Below are positions 34,701 to 45,335 of a DNA stretch of 64,000 nt, in pieces. The DNA is taken from assembly GCA_023376005.1 (NCBI GenBank), contig CM042180.1, forward strand, positions 45,194,245-45,258,244. The letters run 5' to 3'. Every line of letters starts with the position of its first letter. Within the stretch, counting starts at the first letter, position 1. Made by a program: the position numbers and the translations under genes. The notes under the pieces are model-generated. The model was not told the DNA's origin. It was given only the letters and a program-made list of their open reading frames with translations, and searched no databases. The stretch is from Doryteuthis pealeii (lineage: Eukaryota > Mollusca > Cephalopoda > Myopsida > Loliginidae).

Positions 34701-34812
34701 TCTAGCCGTAGTTAGTTGTGGTTGGTTTGGTTTGGTAACAGCACCGTTCGAAGGTATAGCCGCAATTAGTTTAGTTCACAGCACCGTAAAAAGGTCTAGC
34801 CGTAGTTAATTA
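31790..34812 (+). repeat. Minisatellite, expanded (32 units of about 94 bp)
   Basis: Each 94-base unit is a dimer of two related halves: 'cagcaccgttcgaaggtata' + 'gccgtaattagtttagtt' and 'cagcaccgtaaaaaggtcta' + 'gccgtagttagttgtgg', closed by (GGTTT)2-3. I count 32 units. One site varies between GGTCTAG and AGATCTAG. In order the variants read GGGGGG AAA G A GG A GG A G AA, one unit with the site deleted, G A GGG AAAAA G, which includes a GGA trimer pattern. The first and last units match the flanks of the short array at 10125-10622. An 87-codon frame at 34358-34621 exists only because three units have lost one base (93 = 3x31), so it is not a gene. Confidence 0.97.
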
Positions 34813-36359
34813 GAGGTTTGGTTGAGTTTGGTTTGGGTTGTTTTGGGTTGCAAAAAGTTAACCCTGCGACAGTCTATGACTGAAAGTATCAATAGGGGAA
34901 GCTTGTCCGAATTTGCATTTAGTCGTTGGCTCCCTTAGTTGCTTTATCCTGGTGGTTAAAAGGTAATTACTATCGGCCTTCAAGGGTTAAAAGATAGTAC
35001 TCTCTCTTGTTCCAGAAGCAAGGTATGGCTGAATCCGTCTTGTGTTATATTCTGTCCGTAGGCCTAATTCATAGGAAGAGAGAGTGCAAGGCACTTACCT
35101 TTATGGGGTGGGCTGGAGCCAGCAGTCACCCTTAAAATGATACAACTAAAAAGAGGAAGAAGTAGCCACTGTCATGGCCTTTTATAAAGTACACCACGTG
35201 ACTAAAATGTTAGGGTAGGCTGCTGCTGGTGTGTGTCGGTGACACTCGACCCCTGTCCCCTTAGGGAACAAGTACCGGTGTAGACCGAAGATAATAACAT
35301 AATAAAATTTCAATAAACAAAGTCAAAAAGGGGAAACGAATTACGCGCCAATTCTTATGGAGCCAGTGATCGTCGCGTAGTAATTTTAACACGTAGTTCT
35401 GGAAATGCGACATAGGAAGTCGCCTCAAATGCTGAAGGGACTATTTTTGTTGGTAAAACTCAACAAAGAATTTTCTTTGAGAATGTCATCATCACCTGTG
35501 GGAAATTAGTATCCCATATGAACCGATAAAACAATACAAAGACAAATAGATATTTGAAAGGAGGTTTTATCGTACGTAAATTGCTAAACTTGGCCAACAA
35601 AAAAAAAACGTAGCCTCGTGTAGGCTTACGAAATATACTGTCCTTTGTGGTGTAGCGTTAGTTTTGTGTTCGCCTGGTGGAGTTGTCTGCCCCTTTTAGT
35701 TTTATGATGCCTGCTAGGGCACCACTACCAGTATTTAAGCGCCGGTTTCAAAGCCTTTCGCTCTCTCTTTATAGTTTCAGCAACTACGCCACATGGGGTA
35801 GATTCTATCTAAACCCTCTCGTGGGGCTCCGCCCCCTTACATTACTGTAAGTTCTTTACTGCATGGACTATCGCTAGTCTCATGTCTGTACTCTTTTATG
35901 TTATACTCTGTATCTTTCATGAATGTGTCTATCTTTATTTGTGTAACTCTGTTTACCTTATTATGAACGTTGTATTCTACTGTTATCCATGTGCTGTGTT
36001 ATTAAATGTTTGTCTATTAACCTTTGTCGGAGTTATTTGTATCCAAAGTATGTTGAACTTTAAACCCACGTTACAGTGGTAATAAAAGGTTTCTTGTACA
36101 GGAGGAAAGAAACGCATCTGCTTAGCTTGTCAGGTTTTGCCTGAACTAAGCTAAAGAAGCATAGTCGCCATTGACGAGCAGATTTATAAGGTGTGGTCTT
36201 GTTCTGTATAGCGTCACCCATGCAAATTAGGCCGATATTATAAAAGGAGCTCGTTTTTTTTTGCCAGGGGACAGCAGCAATCTACATAGGAAGAAAGACA
36301 GTAGGCGTGACGTTATTGCTCTTAGAACTCACAAAACTTATCAAATAAACTTGATAACA
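34813..36359. other. Duplicated non-coding block
   Basis: Counterpart of 10623-12663 without the LTR-like insertion; 'agtcgttggctcccttag' runs uninterrupted near 34921. Poly-T is shorter than in copy 1. Confidence 0.55.
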
Positions 36360-37002
36360 TCTTATTATAATGGAAATTGTGGGTTTGTCTGTCTGTAACC
36401 GAAACTATATTACTATACAAGTCACAATTCCCTTTGTTATTTACATCATATTCTCTATGATTTTATTTTTTATTTAAACCTCAATTATTAGTAAAATTGT
36501 TTTACAACATTAAGACTGTTAACAATATCTACATACCAATAACATGCAATTATATTTATATATTCAACGAAATAGCGGTTTACAGTGTGAATGAGAAGGC
36601 TAATTTGCATATTGATCTTAAAAAATTTGATTTTTATAAATATATGCTTAGTATTATTGATTTCTAATTGTTTGGTTTTATCTTAATAAATATGAGCAAA
36701 AATCTCGGGGATAAATCTTAACAGAAATCTATTAACATAAAGAAATAACTGTAATTTTATTCTTTTTTTCCTATTTTAACTAAATAGTTAAATTAGGAAA
36801 ATTTACCACTGAAAGACGGGAGTAAGGGGAAATGGTGGAACGGTTAGTTTCAAAGTTGTTCTATTTTCCGATTATACCCCCTCTGTTCCATATATTTTTA
36901 TCTGAATTCTTATTCAGTTTCATTAGCCTTTCTAATTTAACATGATATTTTATTATATTAAAACTTAAATACTTGCACCCGGAGGGTGCATATATTTGCT
37001 AG
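36360..37002 (+). mobile_element. Non-autonomous Helitron, duplicate of the 12664 copy
   Basis: A|TCTTATTATAATGG start, intact hairpin TGCACCC-GGA-GGGTGCA and CTAG|T end. The flanks match copy 1, so it was carried by the large duplication. Confidence 0.9.
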
Positions 37003-39660
37003 TCAGTATAAAGGCGATAGCGTTTCGTGTCCACGCGAATCAATGACAGTTACACTTGATTGAATTTCAACATCTAGTATGTTTGAAATACGCCTGTTCA
37101 AGGTTTAAGGTCGTAGTCAGTTATGCTTTGGCTGGTTCATTGGGGATTTCATATCTTTCAACATAATACCCCCTCACCTGCTAGACCCCACTGGGAATAA
37201 TCACGTCACCAGCTTGTCCAACGCTAGCAGCTAGACCTGGCTTATATCGAGTTTTACCAACGTAGGCCTTAGTTTTTGCGCACCGGATTAGACAAAGTTG
37301 TTTCTTGTATTTATCTTCTTAATATAAAATTCATTATACATTCAATATTTTTTTTTCCGTTCACTAAAATTATTTCCAACAATTTTCGGGGAAAAATTAC
37401 GTCACGCAATTTAAATGGAGACGCCAACGTTACTCGACGTTTTAAAGTATGTCTTTTATAAGAAATATTATCTTAAACAGTTACCTCCCTTTGACCATTG
37501 CCGTGGGTCCCTTGGCTATCTCCTGATGAGAAGCCTCGTGCGATTGGCTACGGGCCTTTGTCAGCGACCAATCAGAGCCTATATTACTAGGCCTAGTTTA
37601 CCCACCAATTTTTGAGGGTTGATACTATGAATCTCCCTCTTTCCCCAGCAACAGAGGTCGAGGGACGACGTGCTTTTGAAGCCTGTCAGCTATAGACGTT
37701 GAGAACGACATGCTTGAAACCTACCCAGGGAAAGAGCTGTAGACGTCGTAAAAGTCAAACTTCTAATTACAAGAGACAGATAAGTTTCGCAAAAGCATTA
37801 TTTTGCAAACCATTACACACTTCATTATTCTATTGTAACACATTGTAAACCTTGCATACACTTTGTATCTCAACTCACATATTGTATTTTGTATGTTACA
37901 TGTTCTTGTGATTGATAAACGCATCGTTTTGTTGTAAAGCCTTGAGTTGTGTTCATTACCTGTTATCTTTATCCTTGTCTTTATCTTGTCTTCATAATTG
38001 CCAACACTTTTTCACATATTTGAATATCAACAAAAAACGCCACATACCAAAAGCAGAGGCTCGCAGACTTTTGTTCATTATTAATTTCTCTTTCTTTAAA
38101 CGAACGAAGGCCCTGGCGAAGGTTTCAGTGTTGGGTCAGTAAAACGAAGTCTGGGTGGACATAAGTCCAAAATGAGTTATCTTCCCTTGCTGTGGTTCGT
38201 TCGGCCGATAGGTGGCGTTGGTATTTGGCCACAAGCGGGAATTATGATTTCCTGCCTCTTTTCCACTCAGGCCGGCAACGAGTAAATATAGTCTAGGGGT
38301 CTGCCGCCTCTAAGTTTTAGGGGGCTTTGCCCTCAAACCAGCTACCAGTAAGTGACATTCCCTACGACGCAAGACGTAGGCCTATTTCCTAATAATACGT
38401 TTATGTGTCTGTTTTGTATATCTATGTCATGTATGTGTATCTCCGTTACTTACAGAATAGATGTGTTATCCTTTCACACCTTTGTCTGAATGTTTTTATG
38501 TATACTTATGGTGGTAGGTAAGGGCTGTTTGATGTTTTTGTATTAAGGTCACCAGGTCAATAATCAATAAAATATTCAAACATTTAAAGACACCATAAAA
38601 CATTCAATTACTGCAGACACATGGCATAAATAACAAGACTCAATATTAAAACAAACAACTTGTATTGAGAAAAAGTTGACAAAAGGTAACGCATAATACC
38701 GAGCAAAGTTCTTTCAGTACTCTTGTGTACAAAATGTAATTTTGTTTTTTTTAAAGTTCAATATAACATGTAAGAAAATATATTATAAGTTATGAAGTGA
38801 GAAAGAAAGGGTAAGAGTTCAGTCACATGGCAGTAAGTAGTATTGCTGATCTCGTAAAAGGTTGATAAAGAGAGATAGACAGATAGATCTTAGTTCATAC
38901 CTTCTCATAAGTGAATGTGCTTTGTCTTACTTTAAAGTGACGTGGATTTGGTTAGAAGAATAATTTCTTTCTGGTTGGGATCCGAAAATTTGGTTTATTT
39001 ATAGTCCTCAGGTAGGCTCCAAAAGGGGTCTATTTTATAGATTTCCTTTTAGGCGCGAACGTCTCTGATTGGTTGAAAATGTACAAATTTTTCTTTTTTT
39101 TCTTCTTTTACTAGGGTGCGCAATCCCCTGCGCAAACTATTAATTTTTGTCATTTGACTTTTGTTCGTAGTAAGAACTTCCGGTTCACTACATATTCATG
39201 TACTCACGTTGGGGGGTTACTTTAAGCCTTCCAACGTTAATATAACTTCCCCACATGTTATAGCAGCATCGGCTTATTAAGCATCACTCGTCAATGAAAC
39301 TTGTGTTTTTTCCATTTTTTAAAATCAAATTCATTATGTAAAAATTGCTTTCGAATCAGAATCCGAACTTGAAAACAGCGGAACTTACCGCCAAAAATTA
39401 TCCCACTGACGACCCCTAGAATATTTTTTCCTACACCAAATCTGATAGTGAGGCTCCAGTTCTGGATATCTGAAGAGTATGTGGTACATTTTCATTGCCA
39501 TTACTCCCAGAGTCACAAATGGAATTTCAATTATTGAGGCCCCAGAACTATATGCATTTACCTAACCCCTCTCCCATTTAAGAGGGGTTACGGGTTTAAA
39601 GGGGGGAGCTTCTTAAATCTCCCAGTTGTAGGCAAATTGTTCGGACGAAAGAAGACAAAC
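37003..39660. other. Duplicated non-coding block
   Basis: Matches 13307-15984 with small indels, for example loss of the 'aaaacacggaggc' stretch seen at 13820. No conserved coding frame. Confidence 0.5.
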
Positions 39661-40060
39661 ACACAATGGAAATTTAATACATGTATTGATAAATAACACA
39701 AGAACTTGTTGCAAATTTTATTGGTATTTGCTACAAGACTTATTTGTGAGGTTAAATGCTGTTCGCTGGAGAAGTGGTGATAACAGGGGTATTCTGGTCG
39801 CTGGTTGGAACGTATCTCGTTCTTCAGCCTTCTGTTAGTATGCTATTGTGACAGCCTTAGAAAGTATGCTGATACAACGCCTTAGAAAGTTTGCTGGTTA
39901 TGGGCGAGGTGGCTGGAGGCGCTTATTTTCCGACTTCCCTCAGTGACTGCTCTGTGATAAGTGAGGAAATTTGGTTTTGGCGCCAACATTGTATGTTGGC
40001 GATTCGCCCCCTAGCGACAGGGGAAGACAATTATCTATCGAATTTCCGATACATTAGCAG
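39661..40060 (-). repeat. Dispersed repeat D2, inverted and fuller copy
   Basis: On the minus strand it runs from 'atcggaaattcgatagataa' through 'gccaacatacaatgttggcg', 'cacttatcacagagcagtcac' and on to 'tgccaataaaatttgcaac'-type sequence. It keeps 5' sequence that the inverted copy at 16556-16770 lacks. A SINE S1 3' fragment follows at about 40050-40115. Confidence 0.6.
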
Positions 40061-40203
40061 GATACGACACAAGTTCGATTTTCTGAAGCGGAGTTTAACA
40101 GGTTCGAATCTAAAGAGGGAAAACATTCCACATATTAATATTTTTTTTCTAAGCAAATCAAGTGTTAACTCTTCACAAAAATAGAGGTAGAACATTCATA
40201 TGT

Positions 40204-40206
<3 letters not shown>

Positions 40207-40276
<70 letters not shown>

Positions 40277-40423
40277 TTCATTTTCTTCTAACTTATCTCT
40301 GCTTCCTCCAAAATCTTTCATTTATTTTACGCTCTTTTCACAATCTTCACCCTCTCTATATTATTCTTAATTTCTTTATCTTTTTCCTCATTCTCCTCCC
40401 CTTTCTCCTCTCTCTCTCTCCCC

Positions 40424-40478
<55 letters not shown>
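40207..40478. repeat. (CT)n microsatellites
   Basis: Two CT runs (about 40207-40276 and 40405-40478) around 'ctttcattttcttctaactt', which is the last stretch homologous to copy 1. Confidence 0.95.
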
Positions 40479-40482
<4 letters not shown>

Positions 40483-40685
40483 TTATCTCATTATGTTATC
40501 TAGCCCAAGATAGTACCAAGGCCCATCACCCAACACAGCCAAATATCTCTTCCCGCCAAACACTTCCCGCCATTTTACCGCCATAACATCCAAAGAAGAA
40601 GCTATTAAATAAAATTTCAACACAAAAACGCCATTAACGCACTGTAACTTCATTCTATAAACACCATCACAATTCACTCTATTTC
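40479..40685. other. Short spacer, no gene
   Basis: A 75-codon minus-strand frame has no motif. It is C/A rich with two near-identical 'cttcccgcca' blocks. Confidence 0.5.
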
Positions 40686-43580
40686 TCTTTCTTCTTCTTT
40701 TCCCTTCCATTTCTTCTTCTTCTTCTTCTCTTCTTCTTCTTCTTCTTCTTCTTCTTCACTTTCCTTCTTCTTCTTCTTCTTCTTTCTTCTTCTTCTTTAC
40801 CACCACTTTCCTTCTTCTTCTCTTCTCACCTTCTTCTTCTTCTTCTTCTTCACTTTCCTTCTTCTTCTTCTTCTTCTTCTTCTTCTTTACCTTCCACTTT
40901 CCTTCTTCTTCTTCTTCTTCTCACTTCTTCTTCTTCTTCTTCTTCTTCACTTTCCTTCTTCTTCTTCTTCTTCTTCACTTTCTTCTTCTTCTTCTTCTTC
41001 TTCTTCTTTCTTCCACTTTCCTTCTTCTTCTTCTTCTTCTCTACCTTCTTCTCTTCTTCTTCACTTTCCTTCTTCTCTTCTTCTTCTTCACTTTCCTTCT
41101 TCTTCTTCTTCTTCTTCTCTTTACTCATTTCTTCTTCTTCTCTTCTTCTTCTTTCTTCTTCACTCCTCTTCTTCTTCTCTCTTCTTCTTTCTTCTCTTCT
41201 TCTTCACTTTCCTTCTTCTTCTTCTTCTTCTTCTTCTTCTTCACTTTCCTTTCTTCTTCTTCTTCTTCCTCCTTTTTCTCTTCTTCTTCTTCTTCTTCTT
41301 TTCTTCTTTACCTTCCACTTTCCTCTCCTCTTCTTCTTCTTCTTTTCTTCTTCTTCTTTCTTCTTCTTCTTCTTCTTCTTCACTTTCCCTTCTTCGTCTT
41401 CTTCTTCACTTTCCTTCCTTCTTCTTCTTCTTCTCTTTTTCTTCTTTCTTTTTTTTATTCTTCTTCTTCTTCTATTACCTTCCATTTCCTTCTCTTCTTC
41501 TTCTCCTCCTTCTCTTCTTCTTCTTCTTCTCTTTCTTTTTCTCATTTTCCTTCTTCTTCTCTTCTTCTTCTTCTTCCTTCTTCTTCTTCTTCTTCTTCTC
41601 TCTTCTTCCTTCTTCTTCTTCGTTCTCTTCTTCTTCTTCTTCTTCTTCTTCTTCTTCTTTACCTTCACTTTCCTTCTTCTTCTTCTTCTTCTCCTTCTTC
41701 TTCTTCACTTTCCTTCTTCTTCTTCTTCTTCTTCTTCTTCTTCTTCTTCTTCTTCTTCTTCTTCTTCTTCTACCCTTCCACTTTCCTTGCTTCTTTCTTC
41801 TTCTTCTTCTCCTTATCTTCTCTTCATTCTCTCTCTTCACATTCCACCACTCTCTTCCTACCTTGTCTCTTCTGCTTCTTCTCTCTTCCTTTCCTTCTTC
41901 TTCTTCTCTCCTTCGATCTTTACCTCATCCACTTTCCTTCTTCTTCTTCTTCTCCTCCTCCTTCTTCTTCTTCTTCTTCTTCTTCTTCACTTTCCTTCTT
42001 CTCTTTCTTCTTCTCTCTCTTCTCACTTTCCTTCTTCTTCTTTTCCTTCTTCTTCTTCTTTCTTCTTCTCTTCCTTCCACTTTCCTTCTTCTTCTCTTCT
42101 TCTTCTTCTTCTATATCTTCTTCTTCACTTTCCTTCTCTTCTTCTTCTATCTTCTCTTTCTTCTTCTTCTTCTTCTTCTTTCCTACTTCTCTTCCTTCTT
42201 CTTCTTTCTTCTTCTTCTTTACCTCCACTTTCCTTCATTTTCTTCTTCTCTGCTCGTCTTTCCTTCACTTTCCTTCTTCTTTCTTCTCTTCTGTCTTCTG
42301 TCTTCTTCTTTCTTTCTTCTTCTTTACCTTTCCACTTTCGCTTCTTCTTCTTCTTCTTCTTCTTCCCTCGCTTCTTCTTACTTCTTCTTACTTCTTCTTC
42401 TTCGTTCTTGCACTTTCCTTTCTTTCTTCTTCTTCTTCTTCTTCTTCTCCTTCTCTCTTACTTCACTTTCCTTCTTCGTTCTATCCTTCTTCTTCTTCTT
42501 CTTACTATTCTTCTTCTTCTTCTTCTTCTGGCTTCTTCTTTTCTTTTATCCTTTCCACTTTCCTTCTTCTTCTTCTTCTTCTTCTTCTTTCTTCTTCACT
42601 TTCCTCTTCTTCTTCTTCGTTCTTCTTCTTCACTCTTCCTTCTTCTTCTTCTTCTTCTTCTTCTTCTTCTTCTTTACGACCTTCCACTTTCCTCTCCTTC
42701 TTCTTCTTCTTCTCCTTCTTCTTCTTCACTTTCCTTCTTCTTCTTCTTCTTCTTCCTTTCTTCTTCTTCTCTTCTTCTCTTACCTTCCACTTTCCTTCTT
42801 CTCGTCTTACTTCTTCCTTATCTTCTTCTTCTTCACCTTTCCTTCTATCTTCTTCTTCTAACTTACTTCTTACTTTCCACTTCCCTTCTTTCTCTTCTTC
42901 TTTCTTTCTTCTCTTCTCTCTATCTTCACTTTCCTTTCTTCTTCCTTCTTCCTCTTCTTCACTTTCCTTCTATTCTCTTCTTCTTCTTTCTTCTTCTCAC
43001 TTTCCTTCTTCTTCTTTTTCTCTTCTACATTCTTCTTCTCTTCTCTCTTCTTCCACTTCCTCTTCTTCTTCTTCTTCTTACTTCTTCTGCTTCTTTCTTT
43101 ACCTTCCACTTTCCTTCTTCTTCTTCTTCTCCTTCTTCTTCTTCTTCTTCTTCTTCTTCACTTTCCTTCTTCTTCTTCTTCTCTTCTCCTTCTTCTTCTT
43201 CTTCTCTCCTTCTTCTATCCTTCTTTACCTTCCACTTTCCTTCTCTCTTCTTCTTCTTCTTCTCTTCCCTTCTTCTTCTTCTTCTTCTTCTTCTTCTTCT
43301 TCTCACTTTCCTTCTTCTTCTTCTTCTTCTTCTTCACTTTCCTTCTTCTTCCTTCTTCGTCTTCTTCTTCTTCTTCTCTTCTTCTCTTCTTTACCTTCCA
43401 CTTCCTTCTTCTTCTCCTTCTTCTTTTCTTCTTCTTCTTCTTCTTCTTCTTTCTTCTTCTTCACTTCCTGCTTCTTCTTCTTCTTCTCTTCTCCTTTCTC
43501 TCTTCTTCTTCTTCTGTCTTCTTCTTCACTTTCCTTTCTTCTTCTTCTATTCTTCTTTCTTCTTCTTCTTCTTCTTCTTC
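40686..43580. repeat. Polypyrimidine TTC tract (about 2.9 kb)
   Basis: The plus strand is almost pure C/T: runs of (TTC)n separated by 'cactttcc' and 'tttaccttccactttcc', a loose minisatellite with spacing of tens of bases. Open frames of up to 615 codons (41787-43634) encode only Leu/Ser/Phe and on the minus strand Lys/Glu/Arg; they are artefacts. It lies just after the CT tract that ends duplication copy 2, where copy 1 has a purine tract in the opposite strand sense. Confidence 0.97.
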
Positions 43581-43730
43581 CGATTTAGTTTAATGACCAC
43601 AAAATACATTCCAATAATTTTGGAGGTTTTGTGAGTTTGTGGAGCACCCCTTCATCACCATTGCTCCTGGTCCACTCTGACCCGAGTGGTAGTACCTGTT
43701 AGGGTACCATCTAAGGTTAAATAGAAAAAT

Positions 43731-43984
43731 AATGGACTATATGACCGTTAGGCACCCTTTTTGTCGATTCTCGCATTCGTAGTGACATTTATTCCATTTA
43801 CACGTCAAAATCATGTTGATTAATTAACATACGATTTTTAGAGCATTTTTTTAGATTAAAACCCCTAGCCCTAACCCCTAACCCTAACCCCTAACAAACA
43901 ACCGGATTTTGACGGTGTAAATGAGAAAAGTGTCCTTGTGAGTCGAGATCGCGGAAGGGGTGCCTAAAGGTCATATGGTCCAAT
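43731..43984. mobile_element. Foldback MITE with telomere-like core
   Basis: Inverted arms of about 85 bases. The left arm starts 'atggactatatgaccgttag' and includes 'catttacacgtcaaaatc'; the right arm ends with the complement ('gattttgacggtgtaaatg' to 'aggtcatatggtccaat'). It interrupts the LINE-A 3' UTR between 'agaaaaat' and 'gttttta'. The centre holds CCCTAA/CCCCTAA repeats. Confidence 0.85.
43862..43895. repeat. Telomere-like (CCCTAA)-type repeats, 34 bp
   Basis: Alternating CCCTAA and CCCCTAA units. Too short and too irregular for a chromosome end, and enclosed by the foldback arms. Confidence 0.85.
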
Positions 43985-44105
43985 GTTTTTATAAAAAAAA
44001 AATTGAGTATCCATTAAGAATTGATTTATTTCAAAACTTTATCGGCATTAAATGACCAACTGAGGTTGATATGCCGTAAACCAAACCAAACCAAACCAAA
44101 CCAAG

Positions 44106-44408
44106 ACTGGTGCCAGTGGAATCTTCACGCGTTTCATTTCGGATGAGATCAAAGACCACTGACAGTCTATCAACCCACACCGCATCATCACTACGCCATA
44201 TGCAATGGCGTCATCCGGCCAAGAACAGATTTACATCCATTAGCCTCCTGACCCATACTGAGTGGAAGAAGAAAGCCTATATCTTTTCTTGATACACCAA
44301 CCTCTGTTTATCTATTTATCGATACATTTATAAAAGACAGTTGATGTGTATGTATGTATGTATGTTTGTCCGGGTGAAACTACGAAAACAAAACAATTAA
44401 CAACAAAG

Positions 44409-44449
<41 letters not shown>

Positions 44450-44460
44450 AAAACAAAATT
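44106..44460. other. Short LINE-tail remainder and microsatellites
   Basis: 44106-44295 has a 60-codon frame with no recognised product. (ATGT)n lies at about 44345-44368 and (TA)n at 44408-44446. Confidence 0.5.
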
Positions 44461-44560
44461 TTTTTGCGATGAAACAAAGAAAATACAGTGCTCAATCACA
44501 GTTTGTAAGAAAGCTAATATTTTTTATTTTACAATGTTTTTATAGATCAATGTTCATTAT

Positions 44561-44604
44561 CAGCGGACCGCGTTTCATGTGCCAAAGGCAAATCATTCAG
44601 GCTG
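44561..44604 (-). ncRNA. Hammerhead-like motif (left arm)
   Basis: Minus strand: CAGC...core CTGAATGA (one extra A), hairpin TTGCC-TTT-GGCA, GAAA, CGCG, GTC, an extra C, GCTG. CAGC and GCTG would close stem I. Two single-base insertions relative to the right-arm copies. Confidence 0.45.
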
Positions 44605-44686
44605 AGGAGCAAGATCCTATGGTTTGTTGGAAGTTCTTTACTCAATGTAAAGAACTCCAACAAACACCATAGCAGATCTTGCTCCT

Positions 44687-44727
44687 CAGCCTTGATGATT
44701 GCCTTTGGCATGAAACCGCGGTCGCTG
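44687..44727 (+). ncRNA. Hammerhead-like motif (right arm, first)
   Basis: CAGC (44687-44690), core CTTGATGA with one extra T, hairpin TTGCC-TTT-GGCA, GAAA (44712-44715), CCGCG, GTC, then GCTG (44724-44727) pairing with CAGC. Confidence 0.5.
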
Positions 44728-44730
44728 CCT

Positions 44731-44768
44731 CAGCTGATGATTGCCTTTGGCATGAAACGCGGTCGCTG
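44731..44768 (+). ncRNA. Hammerhead-like motif (right arm, second)
   Basis: Intact core CTGATGA (44734-44740), TGCC-TTT-GGCA helix, GAAA (44754-44757), palindromic CGCG loop, GTC and GCTG. The CAGC arm shares its last C with the core, so stem I is one pair short. Stem III is minimal, as described for Penelope hammerheads. Confidence 0.55.
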
Positions 44769-44800
44769 ATAATGAACATTGATCTATAAAAACATTGTAA

Positions 44801-44970
44801 AAATAAATATATACTAATATATTATATTAATATATATATATATATAATATATGTATATTTATTTATTTATAATTTATAAAGTCGCGTCCTACCATTGGTT
44901 TTCTGAATAACACTTTTTCGGTTGTTATTCGTCTTCAGAGGCGTTTGGCTTTTTGAAAAAAAATGGACAT

Positions 44971-45003
<33 letters not shown>

Positions 45004-45007
45004 TAAT
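44801..45007. repeat. (TA)n runs and a short hairpin repeat
   Basis: Near 44905-44945 a GAATAACA/TGTTATTC inverted pair sits in the 'ctgaagacgaataac' context on the minus strand, possibly a Penelope-type terminus, without the GAAA-stem III order. Confidence 0.55.
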
Positions 45008-45335
45008 AATATATATATATACTCAGCTACAAAGACAACACTTTGGGAGGCTGGAGAACCAACTTTAAGGAAGTTCTAGAAAGGAATTGTATCCCGATTA
45101 CGCATTGGTCATACAAAGACTCAAACGCTCTCCAATATACTCAAACAAGAACAACAACCACAATGTGGAACATTGTCAAACACCTTTGACAGTTAAACAC
45201 TTATTCATGGAATGCAAGGTTCTTGCTCACATCAGGAAACTTTTATCTTAAAGCAAACAATATGAAAGATCTGTTTGAAAATGTCAACATGGAGGATATT
45301 CTCTCTTTTTTGAAGGAAATAAAATTATAGCATAG
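45008..45335 (+). pseudogene. LINE (CR1/Jockey-like) RT C-terminal remnant
   Basis: Pieces of the tail of a non-LTR RT polyprotein are spread over three frames: 'RLRIGHT' near 45096, 'CQTPLTVKHLFMEC' near 45174-45218 (the Cys..His..Cys tail motif), then 'NMKDLFENVNMEDILSFLKEI' and a stop at about 45328-45330. At least two frameshifts, so non-functional. The following sequence to about 45520 has a (CAATAAA)-type tail. Confidence 0.85.

Larger units (their letters stand above)
22690..40340 (+). repeat. Large direct duplication, copy 2
   Basis: Same order as 1108-16945, with offsets that grow from about 21.6 to 23.4 kb, mainly because the minisatellite is longer. Copy 2 lacks three insertions found in copy 1 (7984-8500, 10700-11210, 15985-16555). 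It shows many one-base deletions and one ambiguous base (29976), as in lightly polished long-read assembly. Alternative explanation: both haplotypes of one locus retained in the assembly. Confidence 0.85.
43590..44105 (+). mobile_element. LINE family A 3' UTR with nested insertion
   Basis: 'ggaggttttgtgagtttgtgg' through 'gttagggtaccatctaagg', then an inserted 254-bp foldback element, resuming at 'ttataaaaaaaaaattgag' and ending 'gatatgccgtaaaccaaacc' with an (AAACC)n tail. Confidence 0.8.
44533..44800. mobile_element. Penelope-like inverted pair, second family
   Basis: The left arm from 'tacaatgtttttatagatca' to 'gttggaagttctttac' is complementary to the right arm from 'gtaaagaactccaac' to 'tctataaaaacattgta'. 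Arms are about 110 bases with a centre of a few bases. The right arm holds an extra tandem copy of its hammerhead block. Confidence 0.7.

Noticed and set aside
31790..34812. CRISPR array
   Set aside because: The 94-bp units are contiguous with no unique spacers, and the context is eukaryotic. It is a minisatellite.
41787..43634. 615-codon open frame
   Set aside because: It lies wholly in a TTC-rich tract and encodes only Leu/Ser/Phe. Other frames and the opposite strand are equally open, as expected from composition.
43862..43895. Chromosome end or fusion point
   Set aside because: Only 34 bp, irregular, and inside a foldback element.
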